Shown: positions 55,996 through 64,000 of the stretch, in pieces
How positions within the stretch are numbered: the first letter of the stretch is position 1
Layout of the letters: each line of letters begins with the position of its first letter
Source: JAIBJN01 sp963830885
GTDB taxonomy: Bacteria > Actinomycetota > Thermoleophilia > Gaiellales > Gaiellaceae
NCBI GenBank assembly: GCA_963830885.1
Contig: CAWHOA010000042.1
Location: forward strand, 28,801-92,800
Direction of reading: 5' to 3'
Length of the DNA stretch: 64,000 nucleotides
Made by a program: the position numbers and the translations under genes
The notes under the pieces: model-generated
What the model saw: only the letters and a program-made list of their open reading frames with translations
What the model was told of the DNA's origin: nothing
Databases searched by the model: none

Positions 55996-56619
55996 CTACC
56001 CCTCGGCCGCAACGGCGAGGGTGACGCCGGCCTCCGGCATCTGCCGCACCTCGGCCTGGCGGGTGAAGAGGCTGCCCTTCGACATGAGGAAGAGCTCCGG
56101 GATGATCTCCGCGCGCACCTCGCCGCGGGCGAAGACGCGCACGACGGAGCTCTGCGAGACGACGACCGCAACCGCACTCGTCGTCCGCGAGATCGAGGCC
56201 GCGGCCGCGTGCCGCGTGCCGAGGCCGGGGAGGAAGTTCTCGGGGGCGGTCACGTCAACGTCGATGAAGCGCCCGGCGGAGACGAAGGTGCCGTCGTCGG
56301 CGAGCAGGAAAGCCCCGTCGAGCTGCGCCAGCTCTTTTACCGTCTCGCGGAACTCGGGCCGCTCGATACGAAGCAGCTCGTCCGGGTGGCCGAAGAGCGG
56401 GTCGAGGATCAGCGGCCGCGACTGGTCGACGAGGACGTCCACGTCGCCGATCACGAACAGCGTCCCGATCTTCCGGCCCTCGCGTCCCTCGCGCGCGAGC
56501 TCGACGGCGAGGTTGACGACCTCCTCGAGCGTGCGCCGGCGCTCCTCGGAGCAACCGGTCGTCTCGCAGACCGCGCCGAAGGTGGCATCCAGCATTTTCG
56601 CCCGACCGTTCAGGTCCAC
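55996..56619 (-). CDS. Diadenylate cyclase, DisA_N / DacZ type
   Basis: About 207 residues from GTG 56619; a TTG at 56679 and ATG at 56595 are alternatives. EEVVNLAVELAREGREGRKI and GTLFVIGDVDVLVDQSRPLI precede the two catalytic blocks, LAQLDGAFLLADDG and LGTRHAAAASISRTTSAVAV. The DGA motif is intact; the second motif is RHA rather than RHR, as in archaeal-type DacZ proteins. It would make c-di-AMP from two ATP. Divergent from the VOC gene, and just upstream of the glycosidase. Confidence 0.82.
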   Translation of the reverse strand: MDLNGRAKMLDATFGAVCETTGCSEERRRTLEEVVNLAVELAREGREGRKIGTLFVIGDVDVLVDQSRPLILDPLFGHPDELLRIERPEFRETVKELAQLDGAFLLADDGTFVSAGRFIDVDVTAPENFLPGLGTRHAAAASISRTTSAVAVVVSQSSVVRVFARGEVRAEIIPELFLMSKGSLFTRQAEVRQMPEAGVTLAVAAEG

Positions 56620-56829
56620 GTGCTCTTCAACGAGGAGACGGTCGGATCTCTTCCAGGTGCGCGCGCGACCTGCGCGCAAGGCGAGCTCCGACGTTCGGCT
56701 CGCACGACGTCACCGACCTCGCGTCAACGTGACCTGTCCAGACCTCAGTTCTAGCCTGACCACGCAGCTCGCCGGCGCGGTGGCGTTCGCACGAGCCCCG
56801 CCGCTCGTTTGCCCGGTAGATTCCGCGAC

Positions 56830-57261
56830 GTGCCGGCGCCCGCGATCCAGCACGTCGACCTCTGCGTCAGCGACGTCGAGCGCTCGCGCGCCTTCTACCT
56901 CGAGGTGCTCGGCCCGCTCGGGCTGGAGGAGGACGTCCTCTTCCGCAGCTACCGCGGGACGGAGGAGATCGTCTACCTTCGCTTCGGCGAGCAGAACCTC
57001 GGCCTGCGCCCGGCGGACGGCGGCGCGCACGAGTACTACGGCGTCGGCCTGGAGCATCTGGCGTTCGAGGTCGAGCGCCGCGTGCAGGTCGACGAGGCGT
57101 ACGAGCGCTGCGTCGCGCTCGGCGCCGAGATCCACTTCCCGCCCGAGGAGGACGCCGACCTGGACGGCTACTACGCGTTCTTCGTCTTCGACCCGGACGG
57201 ACTCCGTATCGAGGTCTTCTGGGCGCCGCCGCCGCCGGCAGAGGGGAGCCGCTGGGGCTGA
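56830..57261 (+). CDS. VOC-superfamily protein
   Basis: 143 residues from GTG 56830 (TTG 56809 is in frame but adds little). IQHVDLCVSDVERSRAFYLE, GLEHLAFEVERRVQVDEAYE and YAFFVFDPDGLRIEVFWAP give the glyoxalase-like double module with metal-binding His and Glu. Substrate unknown; possibly a lactoylglutathione-lyase-like or dioxygenase enzyme. Confidence 0.85.
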   Translation: MPAPAIQHVDLCVSDVERSRAFYLEVLGPLGLEEDVLFRSYRGTEEIVYLRFGEQNLGLRPADGGAHEYYGVGLEHLAFEVERRVQVDEAYERCVALGAEIHFPPEEDADLDGYYAFFVFDPDGLRIEVFWAPPPPAEGSRWG

Positions 57262-57424
57262 AGGAGCCGTGGCGCCCGGCCCGTCGACTCGGAGAAATCG
57301 GGTCCTGCAGGGCTTCGACCAAGCCCCTGCGCGAGCCTGGAGTTGCCCCGTTTACGGGCCGACCTGTCGGGTAGGCGCCTGGGGACACCGACAGGGGCAT
57401 GAGGCTCCGAAAGGGGTACCGCAA

Positions 57425-57801
57425 ATGGCCATCGCTGAACTGTGGACATTCACGATCGCGTCGCCGGGATCGATCTGGCGAGCGTCGACCTGGCGGGCTT
57501 CAAGGTCGAGGCGCGCGACGGCAGCATCGGGAAGGTGGACGTGGCGACCCACGAGGCCGGCGGCAGCTTCGTCGTCGTCGACACGGGCCCGTGGCTCCTC
57601 GGCAAGAAGGTCATGCTTCCGGCCGGCGTGATCCGCGACGTCGAACTCGACTCCGAGACGATTCTTGTCGACCTCACCAAGGACGAGATCAAGAACGCCC
57701 CGGAGTTCGACGAGACGATCCACAGCGCGCAGAGCTATCCGAACGAGCTCGGCGAGTACTACCGCGGTCGCCAGGAGGCCCGCAGCGTCGAACGCTGGTA
57801 G
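57425..57801 (+). CDS. PRC-barrel domain protein, -1 frameshift near the start
   Basis: ATG 57425 follows GAAAGGGG and begins MAIAELWTF. The rest of the domain is in another frame from about 57450 (HDRVAGIDLASVDLAGFKVE, EAGGSFVVVDTGPWLLGKKV, MLPAGVIRDVELDSETILV). Restoring one C to the TTCAC at 57449-57453 joins them as WTFHDRVAG and gives 125 residues. PRC-barrel proteins are small beta proteins in photosynthetic reaction centres, RimM and stress-related contexts. A separate GTG start at 57442 is the alternative without an indel. Confidence 0.8.
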
Positions 57802-57849
57802 ATCCGTTTCTGTGCTGGACGTCGCTTCGCTGTTCGGCAGACTGCCGAT

Positions 57850-59118
57850 GTGACGACTGCGCCTGGAGCCGTCAGCGGGCTTGCGGAGCTACTCCGCGAC
57901 CACCAGCCGTGTGTCGTGCTCACGGGCGCCGGCGTCTCCACCGAGAGCGGAGTGCCGGACTTCCGCTCAGCGTCCGGGATATGGGCCGAGTTCGACCCGC
58001 GGGAGTATGCGACTCTCGGCGCGTTCCGCGCCGATCCCGAGAAGGTCTGGCGCTTCTACGCGCCGCGCTTCGCCATGCTCGGCAGGCCGAGCCGAATCCC
58101 GCGCACCTGGCGCTCGCCGAGCTGGAGCGCCGCGGGCTCGTGCAGGCGGTCGTGACGCAGAACATCGACCTCCTCCACGAGCGCGCCGGCTCGCGGGACG
58201 TCGTCGAGGTGCACGGCTCCATCCGGACGTCGTCGTGCCCTGCGCTGCGGCGCCGTCTACCCGCTCGCCGAGGTCGAGCCGCTGATCGAGGCGCACGGAG
58301 CGCCGCCGTGCCCGGCCTGCGGCTCGATCCTGAAGCCGGACGTCATCTTCTTCGACGAGCTCCTCCCGGAGGCCGCGATCACGCGGGCCGTCGCGCTCGC
58401 GGAGGAGGCCGCGCTCCTGCTCGTGGTCGGCTCGTCGCTCGAGGTCTACCCGGTGGCCGACCTGCCGCGCTCGACCCTCGTCGCGGGCGGCAAGGTCGCG
58501 GTCGTCAACCGCATGCCGACGTGGGTGGACGCCCGCGCCGAGCTGGTCGTGCGGGAGAGCGCGGGGGAGACCCTGGCCGCGGTCGCTGCCGCGCTGCGGG
58601 AGCCGCCGCTCGAGGTCGTGGAGTCCGATCCGGCGTGGCCCGGCCGCTACGAGTCGGAGGCCGGCCGGGTGCGCGGTGCGCTCGGGCCGGACGTCGTCGG
58701 GCTGGAGCACATGGGCTCGACCGCGGTGCCCGGTCTGGCGGCGAAACCTGTGATCGACATGTCAGCCGGCCTCGTGCGCGCGGAGCTCTCGCCGGTGCAG
58801 GTCGCGGCCATGGAGGAGCTCGGCTACGAGTACCTCGGCGAGAACGGCCTGCCCGGCCGCCTGTTCTTCCGCAAGGACGAGGCCGGCCGGCGTGCGTTCC
58901 ACGTCCACGCCGTCGAGCACGGCGGCGAGCACTGGCACCGCCATCGGGCCTTGCGGGACTACCTGCGCGCCCATCCGGACGAGGTCGAGCGCTACGCCGG
59001 CGAGAAGCGCCGACTGGCTGCCGAGACCGCGACGCACGCCGACTACTGGGACCGCAAGCAGCCGTACATGGACGCCCTCTTCGCCCGCGCCTGGACCTGG
59101 TACCCCGGACGCGCGTAG
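57850..59118 (+). CDS. Sir2-family deacetylase fused to a GrpB/UPF0157 domain, two indels
   Basis: The gene reads in three frames. First: CVVLTGAGVSTESGVPDFRS to FYAPRFAMLG. A one-base loss near 58083 shifts to AEPNPAHLALAELERRGLVQ and VTQNIDLLHERAGSRDVVEV (catalytic HG). A one-base gain in the CCC near 58237 shifts to LRCGAVYPLAEV with the second Cys pair CPACGSILKPDVIFF. The corrected length is 422 residues. Residues ~1-240 are Sir2 (NAD-dependent, zinc Cys4). From EPPLEVVESDPAWPGRYESE with LEHMGSTAVPGLAAKPVID, the last ~170 residues are a GrpB domain of nucleotidyltransferase fold. The fusion is unusual. Confidence 0.82.
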
Positions 59119-59122
59119 CTCT

Positions 59123-59217
59123 GCTTGTGTTCCACCGCACAAGCGCGTCCCCGGGGGCCTGAGCTGCGCGCCCGTTCCCGAAAGCGGCGAGCGACTTTGC
59201 GTCTGTGGAACACAAGC
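59123..59217. repeat. Long inverted repeat H after the Sir2-GrpB gene
   Basis: GCTTGTGTTCCAC (59123-59135) and GTGGAACACAAGC (59205-59217) are perfect 13-nt arms around a 69-nt core not shared with the other elements. It starts 5 nt after the stop codon, so the layout resembles elements A, B and G. Confidence 0.7.
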
Positions 59218-59266
59218 GCTCGGCGGCGCCGGAGACTTCGGGGCGCCTGGCTAGGCTGACTCGGAC

Positions 59267-61138
59267 ATGGCGACCGCGGCCGCACCGACACGCGAGGAGC
59301 GCATCGAGGCGCAGCTCAAGGAGATTCCGGCCAAGCCGGGCGTCTATCTGTTCCGCGACGCGAAGGGAACCGTGCTCTATGTCGGGAAGGCCAAGTCCCT
59401 CAGGGCCCGAACGCGCTCCTACTTCCGCGGCGGGGACGCGCGTCTCGGCCTCGACCGGCTGATCGAGCGCGTCGAGCAGATCGAGGTGGTCGTCACCTCG
59501 ACCGAGGTTGAGGCGTTCCACCTGGAGCAGAACCTGATCAAGCGCTACCGGCCGACGTTCAACGTCCGCCTGCGCGACGACAAGAGCTATCCCTACATCG
59601 CCGTGACCGTGGAGGACGAGTACCCGCGGGTCATGTTCACGCGGGAGCGGCACCGGCGCGGGGTCACGTACTTCGGGCCGTACGCCTCGGCGAAGAAGGT
59701 GCGGGAGACGCTCGACGTCCTCAACCGCGTCTTTCCGTACCGGCCCTGCGAAGGGCCGCAGCCCGGCCGCCACTCCGGGATCCCTTGCCTCGACTACCAC
59801 ATCGAGCGTTGCCTGGCGCCCTGCGTCGGGTACGTGACGAAGGAGGACTACCGCGGGATCATCGAGCGCGTGATCGAGTTCCTCTCCGGCGATTCGCGGC
59901 CCGTGCTGCGCGAGCTGGAGGAGAAGATGCGCGACGCCGCCGAGCGGCAGGAGTTCGAGGAGGCCGCGCGCTATCGCAACCGGCTCACCGCCGTCCGCCA
60001 CCTGGCCGAGCGCCAGGCCGCGGACAAGCGCGCGATCGGCACGGTCGACGTCATCGGGATCGCCGCCAGAGGGCGCACCGCGGCCGTCCAGGTCTTCCCG
60101 CTCCGCGGCGGCCGGCTCGTCGACCGGCACACCTTCTACCTGGAGAACCAGGCGGGCGAGGACGTCCCCCAGCTCTTGGACTCCTTCTGCCTGGAGTACT
60201 ACGGCAGCGCGCCCAGCATCCCGCCGCTGCTCGTCGTCCCGCCCGAAGCCGAGGCCACCGAGGCGCTCTCCGGGTTCCTCTCCGACCTGCGGGGCTCGAA
60301 GGTCGAGGTGCGTCCGGCCCGCCGCGGCGAGAAGCGGCGCCTGCAGGAGCTCGCCCAGCAGAACGCCGAGCTGGCGCTCGAGAGCGACCGCGCCGACCGG
60401 GAGCGCAAGCGCCTCCGGCGCGTCGAAGCTCTGGAGGAGCTGCGCGAGTGCCTCAACCTCGAGAGCCTGCCGCTCCGGATCGAGTGCTTCGACATCTCGA
60501 CGATCCAGGGCGAGTCGCCGGTCGGCTCGATGGTGGTCTTCCAGGACGCCGTGCCGAAGAAGGCCCACTATCGGAAGTTCGGGATCAAGGGCGTCGAGGG
60601 GCAGGACGACTTCGCCATGATGGCCGAGGTCATCTCGCGCCGGTTCGCGCGGGCGCGCGAGGTGACGGCTGAGCGCTACGACGAGGGCTTCGCCGCGATC
60701 CCGAACCTCGTCGTCGTCGACGGCGGCAAGGGCCAGCTCTCGGCGGCGCTGGCTGCGCTCCACGCCTACGAACTGCCGCGCGTGGCCGTGATCGCGCTCG
60801 CCAAGCGCGAGGAGGAGGTCTTCGTGCCCGGCCGCCCGCAGCCGGTCGCGCTCGCCCGGGACTCGGCCGGTCTCCAGCTCCTGCAGCGAATACGCGACGA
60901 GGCTCATCGCTTTGCGCTCGGCTTCCACCGCACGCGCCGCGACGCGAAGGCGAAGGAGTCGATCCTGGACGCGCTCCCCGGCGTCGGGCCGGCGCGCAAG
61001 CGTGCGCTGATCCAGCATTTCGGCTCGCCCGAGCGCCTCCTCGCCGCGACGCCCGAGGAGCTGGAGGGCGTCCCCGGAGTCCCGGCGAAGGTCGGGCGGG
61101 AGATCCACGCGGCTCTCCATCGGACCGGAGGCGCGTAG
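59267..61138 (+). CDS. uvrC: UvrABC system protein C
   Basis: 623 residues from ATG 59267. GIY-YIG nuclease domain (KPGVYLFRDAKGTVLYVGKA), conserved cysteine region (IPCLDYHIERCLAPCVGYV), UVR motif (LEEKMRDAAERQEFEEAARY), RNase-H-like C-terminal nuclease (IECFDISTIQGESPVGSMVV, VVDGGKGQLSAAL) and a helix-hairpin-helix tail (LDALPGVGPARKRALIQHFG). It makes both incisions in nucleotide excision repair. Its stop codon begins element F. Confidence 0.97.
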   Translation: MATAAAPTREERIEAQLKEIPAKPGVYLFRDAKGTVLYVGKAKSLRARTRSYFRGGDARLGLDRLIERVEQIEVVVTSTEVEAFHLEQNLIKRYRPTFNVRLRDDKSYPYIAVTVEDEYPRVMFTRERHRRGVTYFGPYASAKKVRETLDVLNRVFPYRPCEGPQPGRHSGIPCLDYHIERCLAPCVGYVTKEDYRGIIERVIEFLSGDSRPVLRELEEKMRDAAERQEFEEAARYRNRLTAVRHLAERQAADKRAIGTVDVIGIAARGRTAAVQVFPLRGGRLVDRHTFYLENQAGEDVPQLLDSFCLEYYGSAPSIPPLLVVPPEAEATEALSGFLSDLRGSKVEVRPARRGEKRRLQELAQQNAELALESDRADRERKRLRRVEALEELRECLNLESLPLRIECFDISTIQGESPVGSMVVFQDAVPKKAHYRKFGIKGVEGQDDFAMMAEVISRRFARAREVTAERYDEGFAAIPNLVVVDGGKGQLSAALAALHAYELPRVAVIALAKREEEVFVPGRPQPVALARDSAGLQLLQRIRDEAHRFALGFHRTRRDAKAKESILDALPGVGPARKRALIQHFGSPERLLAATPEELEGVPGVPAKVGREIHAALHRTGGA

Positions 61139-61191
61139 GAGGGTTTGGCCGGGTTCTGCACGGCACAGGCTGTATTCGGCCGAACCCTCCT
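61137..61191. repeat. Stop-anchored inverted repeat F (short form)
   Basis: AGGAGGGTTTGGCCG and CGGCCGAACCCTCCT pair at 14 of 15 positions; the core contains GCACGGCACAGG. The left arm starts within the uvrC TAG. Arm and GGCACAG motifs are shared with element E. Confidence 0.75.
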
Positions 61192-61214
61192 GAGCCGCTA
61201 GCCTTTCCAGCTCC

Positions 61215-61820
61215 ATGGGCGTGCTGACGGTCACGATCTGGAGCGATTTCACCTGACCCTTCTGCTACGTCGGCCTCGCCCGGGCCGAGTGGCTCACGCG
61301 CCGGTTCGGCGCGCAGGTTGACTGGCTGCCGTTCTTCCTCCACCCGGAGTACCCGGAGGAGGGCGTGCCGCGCTCGGACCTTGCCCGCCGGTACGGGCCC
61401 GGCGTCCACGAGCACACGCGGCGGATGGTCGAGGCGGCGGGGCTGTCCTACGACCCCTCGCCGAAGCTCCCGAACACCCTGAACGCGCTTCTCGTCACCG
61501 AGCTCGCCCGCGAGCACGGGTTGCACGACGCCGTGCACCACCGGCTCATGCACGGCTACTGGTCGGAGCAGAAGGATCTGGCCGACGAGGAGACCCTGCT
61601 CGACCTCGTCGAGGAAAGCGGGCTCGACCGGGCCGAGGCGGCGGCGGCGATCGCCGAGCGGCGCTACTCCGATCGCGTGATCGCTTCCACGCAGGAGGCG
61701 AACCGTCTGGGGATCAACGCCATTCCGGCGTTCGTCCTCGACAACCGCCTGCTCGTCCTCGGCGCCCAGCCCGAGGAGGCCTTCGAGCAGGCCGTCGCCC
61801 AGCTCGAAGGCCCGAGCTAG
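61215..61820 (+). CDS. DsbA/FrnE-like oxidoreductase with in-frame TGA at the first active-site Cys (candidate selenoprotein)
   Basis: The frame starts at ATG 61215 and reads GVLTVTIWSDFT, then TGA (61254-61256, codon 14), then PFCYVGLARAEWLTRRFGAQ and continues to 61820 (201 residues). In FrnE-like DsbA proteins this position is the first Cys of CPxC, so TGA gives U-P-F-C. A stem TCGGCC/GGCCGA with a seven-nt loop lies 13 nt after the TGA (61270-61288), about where a bacterial SECIS sits. The cis-Pro region AIPAFVLDNRLLVLGAQPEE is normal. The alternatives are a TGC/TGT-to-TGA sequence error or a start at GTG 61365, which would lose the active site. Confidence 0.7.
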
Positions 61821-62557
61821 CCGCGCTCCCAGGGCAAGGGCCGGCCGTTGGCGCGGCAGGCGCCGACGCCCATCGTCTGCTGCATCATCACGGGTGCGCG
61901 CGCCCCGGCGGCCTGGCACGAGCTGTGGCCGTGGCCGAGCAGATGGCCGACCTCGTGGTTGACGAGGTAGCGGCGGTACAGCGCGACGTCGCCGTGGAAC
62001 GCCCGTGCACCTCGGCGCCAGCGCAGGACGTTGAGCACGGCGCGCGTCTCCGTAGCGCAGGAGAGCGCACCGTAGGTGCGGAGCGGAGAGCAGAGGCGGT
62101 CGACCGTCGCCGGCGCGGCGAGGACGACCCGGAAATCCAGCGGCGCACGGGTCACGCGCCGAAACGCGATCCCGCCGCCGCTCCAGCCCCGCGGGTCGGC
62201 CAGGATTCGGTCGATCTCCGCGGCGACGGCGCGGCTGTCGAGCCCGAGGCCCGTCTCGACCTGTACCTGGTAGCGCAGGGCGCCGCCCGGACCGGAGCGC
62301 CGGCTACGGCCTGGGACGAGCACGAGGCGGCCAGGCACCGGCGCCCGGCACGCGCGGCGCGGCTCCGCGTCGAGCAGGCAGCTGGACGCCGATTCGCGGG
62401 CATGCGCGGGCGGTCGGGACGGAAGCAGCGTCCCGAGCGGGTCGACCACGACCGCGACTGTGCCGGCCGGGGCAGCCTCGGCGGGCACGGGAACGAGCGC
62501 CAGAACGGCGAGGAAGACCCCCGCGAGCAGTCGGACACGCCTAGGCGACGCCGGCAA
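61817..62557 (-). CDS. Secreted DUF3152-like zinc metalloprotease
   Basis: 246 residues from a TTG at 62557, overlapping the end of the peroxidase gene by 17 nt. Signal peptide VRLLAGVFLAVLALVPVPAE. The C-terminal half carries LVNHEVGHLLGHGHSSC, an HExxH-x-x-G-x-x-H zinc motif, within a DUF3152-type domain (VQVETGLGLDSRAVAAEIDR, LCSPLRTYGALSCATETRAV). It is probably an exported zinc protease of unknown substrate. Confidence 0.82.
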   Translation of the reverse strand: MPASPRRVRLLAGVFLAVLALVPVPAEAAPAGTVAVVVDPLGTLLPSRPPAHARESASSCLLDAEPRRACRAPVPGRLVLVPGRSRRSGPGGALRYQVQVETGLGLDSRAVAAEIDRILADPRGWSGGGIAFRRVTRAPLDFRVVLAAPATVDRLCSPLRTYGALSCATETRAVLNVLRWRRGARAFHGDVALYRRYLVNHEVGHLLGHGHSSCQAAGARAPVMMQQTMGVGACRANGRPLPWERG

Positions 62558-64000
62558 ACCTCAACAGGTCGACGATTCCGAACTTGCCCGCTGTGGGCGC
62601 GATCGGGCGGAGCGGCTTCCAGGGGGTGTCGGCGTTCACGAACGAGGTGGAGTCCTCCTTCAGGAGGCCGAGCAGAACCTCGGCGACGATCGTGCCCCCG
62701 ACCGGCCCGAGACGCTTGCCCGACCGCGGCGCCCGCGCCGCCTCCTTGAGGATGTAGAACCAGAGCGGCGCCTGGTCGGTCCAGCCTGCGGCGCTGAGCC
62801 CCAGCTGGGCATTCGTCAGCGGGGTAGCGCCGATCGCCGTGGCCACGGCTTGGCCCGAGGGCAGGCCGAGGGCCTTGCCGCGCAGGAGGTTCCTGACCGC
62901 GAGCGAGTGCAGCTCCGGCCGCGGGCTCGCCACGACCGTGCTCGGCAGCGCAAAGAGCTGGCGCGCGAGCTTCCCGTTGATCTTCCGGCTGGGCTGCGGC
63001 GTGCGCCGTCGCGGGAACTTGAAGAAGAAGTCCCAGCCCGCCTGCCAGGCGACCGGGAGGCGCCGGCCGCCGCCGAGGTGGGTGAGGGGGTCGTCGCCCG
63101 GCTTCCCGAAGATGTTCGCGACGATCACCTCGTTGAGGTTGTAGCGCGGCCGGATCATCGAGTGGCCGAAGCGGTAGGCGGCGACAGCGAACTCGACCGG
63201 GATGAACGCTTCCTCCTCAGGCTGGTAGTGGTCGAGCGCGATCGTGAAGTGACCGGCCGAGTCCTTCGTCACGCGCGCGTTCACGGTCGTCTGGCCGACG
63301 ATCCGGGGGAGGAAGTCGTGCAGGACGACCCACTGGTAGTGCCAGCGGACCAGTCGCTGCGCCGTGTCGAAGAGCGACTCGCCGGGGAGCCCGTGCCGCT
63401 CGCGGTTCGCGGGCTTCGCGGTCAGGTGCGCGACGACCGCGTTGTGGAAGGAGAGGAGACCAGCGTGCAGCTGCGAGACGACGATGTTCTCGTCGTTCCG
63501 CGGGTCGCCGATGAGCGCCACCTGCTGGGTGTTCCGGGGCAGGTCGAGCTCCTGCGCCTGGTTCCTGCCGAGCAGGAACTTCGTCGGAGCGCGCGTGTCG
63601 AAGAGGTACGGCGAGGCCTTCGGGCCCGAGAGGTAGAGGCAATCGAGGTCGAAGCGCGGCGTGCGGAAGTTCTGCAGCCCGTCCGGGTCGTGCTGCCGGC
63701 CGAAGCTCGAGGTCGGGTCGAACGTGATGTCGTGGTCGATGAACTGGCCGAGATACGTGAACCCGGCCGGGAGCGCCGGGTTGTCCTGTCCGCTCGCGGT
63801 CGTCTCCACCATCGGCCCGCCCGCAGCGCCGAGCTCGATCAGGAGGTCGTCGGGCGGCTCGAAGGGAGGGAGGAGGCGGAAGAGCCGTCCGAAGCGACCT
63901 TCCAGGAAGCGCGACCGGGGAACACTCTCCAGCCCGCGGGGCAGCTCCGCACCGTGACTCGGAGTGATCTCCGCGGCGGGAGCGCCTTCGTCGACAGGCA
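62541..64000 (-). CDS. Animal-type heme peroxidase (N-terminus outside window)
   Basis: At least 486 residues, open to the end of the window. SRFLEGRFGRLFRLLPPFEP, GFTYLGQFIDHDITFDPTSS (distal His and calcium-site Asp) and VEFAVAAYRFGHSMIRPRYN (proximal His) are the An_peroxidase family hallmarks. The bacterial members of this family are related to cyclooxygenases and myeloperoxidase and use H2O2 to oxidise halides or organic substrates. It is coupled by overlap to the DUF3152 gene downstream. Confidence 0.9.
   Translation of the reverse strand, partial: PVDEGAPAAEITPSHGAELPRGLESVPRSRFLEGRFGRLFRLLPPFEPPDDLLIELGAAGGPMVETTASGQDNPALPAGFTYLGQFIDHDITFDPTSSFGRQHDPDGLQNFRTPRFDLDCLYLSGPKASPYLFDTRAPTKFLLGRNQAQELDLPRNTQQVALIGDPRNDENIVVSQLHAGLLSFHNAVVAHLTAKPANRERHGLPGESLFDTAQRLVRWHYQWVVLHDFLPRIVGQTTVNARVTKDSAGHFTIALDHYQPEEEAFIPVEFAVAAYRFGHSMIRPRYNLNEVIVANIFGKPGDDPLTHLGGGRRLPVAWQAGWDFFFKFPRRRTPQPSRKINGKLARQLFALPSTVVASPRPELHSLAVRNLLRGKALGLPSGQAVATAIGATPLTNAQLGLSAAGWTDQAPLWFYILKEAARAPRSGKRLGPVGGTIVAEVLLGLLKEDSTSFVNADTPWKPLRPIAPTAGKFGIVDLLRFAGVA

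Overview
The window is very GC-rich double-stranded genomic DNA with many GTG starts, short or overlapping intergenic spaces and high-GC third codon positions. Gene content (thrS-infC-rpmI-rplT-SpoU methylase, HemQ-type coproheme decarboxylase, MMPL exporters, PadR/ABC cassette, lipoamide-dependent dehydrogenase genes) fits a deep-branching actinobacterium. Thermoleophilia (Gaiellales/Solirubrobacterales-like) is my best guess, but nothing in the window proves the class. No phage structural genes, insertion-sequence transposase, CRISPR array or rRNA operon is visible. At least six genes carry apparent single-base insertions or deletions, often in short G or C runs, which suggests an uncurated assembly.

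Layout. 0-4.6 kb: CYTH-CHAD protein (partial) and a padR-ABC ATPase-permease operon with an operator over its promoter. 4.8-8.3 kb: receiver protein, large PAS histidine kinase and LuxR-type regulator. 8.3-12.6 kb: a shrunken EamA protein, an MFS transporter and an MMPL exporter. 12.9-14.3 kb: small housekeeping and hypothetical genes. 14.4-18.7 kb: thrS, infC, rpmI, rplT, a SpoU-type methylase and an NTF2-like protein. 18.7-25.2 kb: a minus-strand island, described below. 25.3-29.3 kb: pheS, pheT and a DUF218 protein. 29.2-37.1 kb: 2-oxoacid dehydrogenase E1alpha, E1beta and E2, then lpd (E3), with VOC, cupin and ThuA-like proteins between. 37.1-43.5 kb: FAD oxidoreductase, double GNAT, DedA, M20 amidohydrolase, membrane protein and alpha/beta hydrolase. 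43.6-49.5 kb: tRNA-Leu, RidA, an MMPL protein with an inserted DUF4234-like segment, and an HTH protein with a nuclease-like tail. 49.6-57.3 kb: flippase-like membrane protein, peroxiredoxin, cupredoxin, ECF sigma/anti-sigma pair, HemQ, glycoside hydrolase and a DisA_N/DacZ-type diadenylate cyclase. 57.4-64 kb: PRC-barrel protein, Sir2-GrpB fusion, uvrC, a DsbA/FrnE-like protein with an in-frame TGA at the first CxxC cysteine, a DUF3152 protease and an animal-type heme peroxidase (partial).

The most notable region is the minus-strand island between the SpoU methylase and pheS. It encodes 12 tRNAs, an unrecognised 121-residue protein, an Rsr/Ro60 (TROVE-vWA) protein, two more tRNAs and an RtcB RNA ligase. 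All 14 tRNAs have different amino-acid identities. A tRNA-half-like segment and a duplicated 24-nt leader motif lie just upstream of the 121-residue gene and rsr. I read this as an RNA-repair or tRNA-replacement cassette inserted between genes that are usually adjacent.

A second theme is a set of long inverted repeats anchored on stop codons. Four share a core whose central hairpin covaries. In two operonic cases the right arm contains the ribosome-binding site of the next gene (pheT and the E2 gene).
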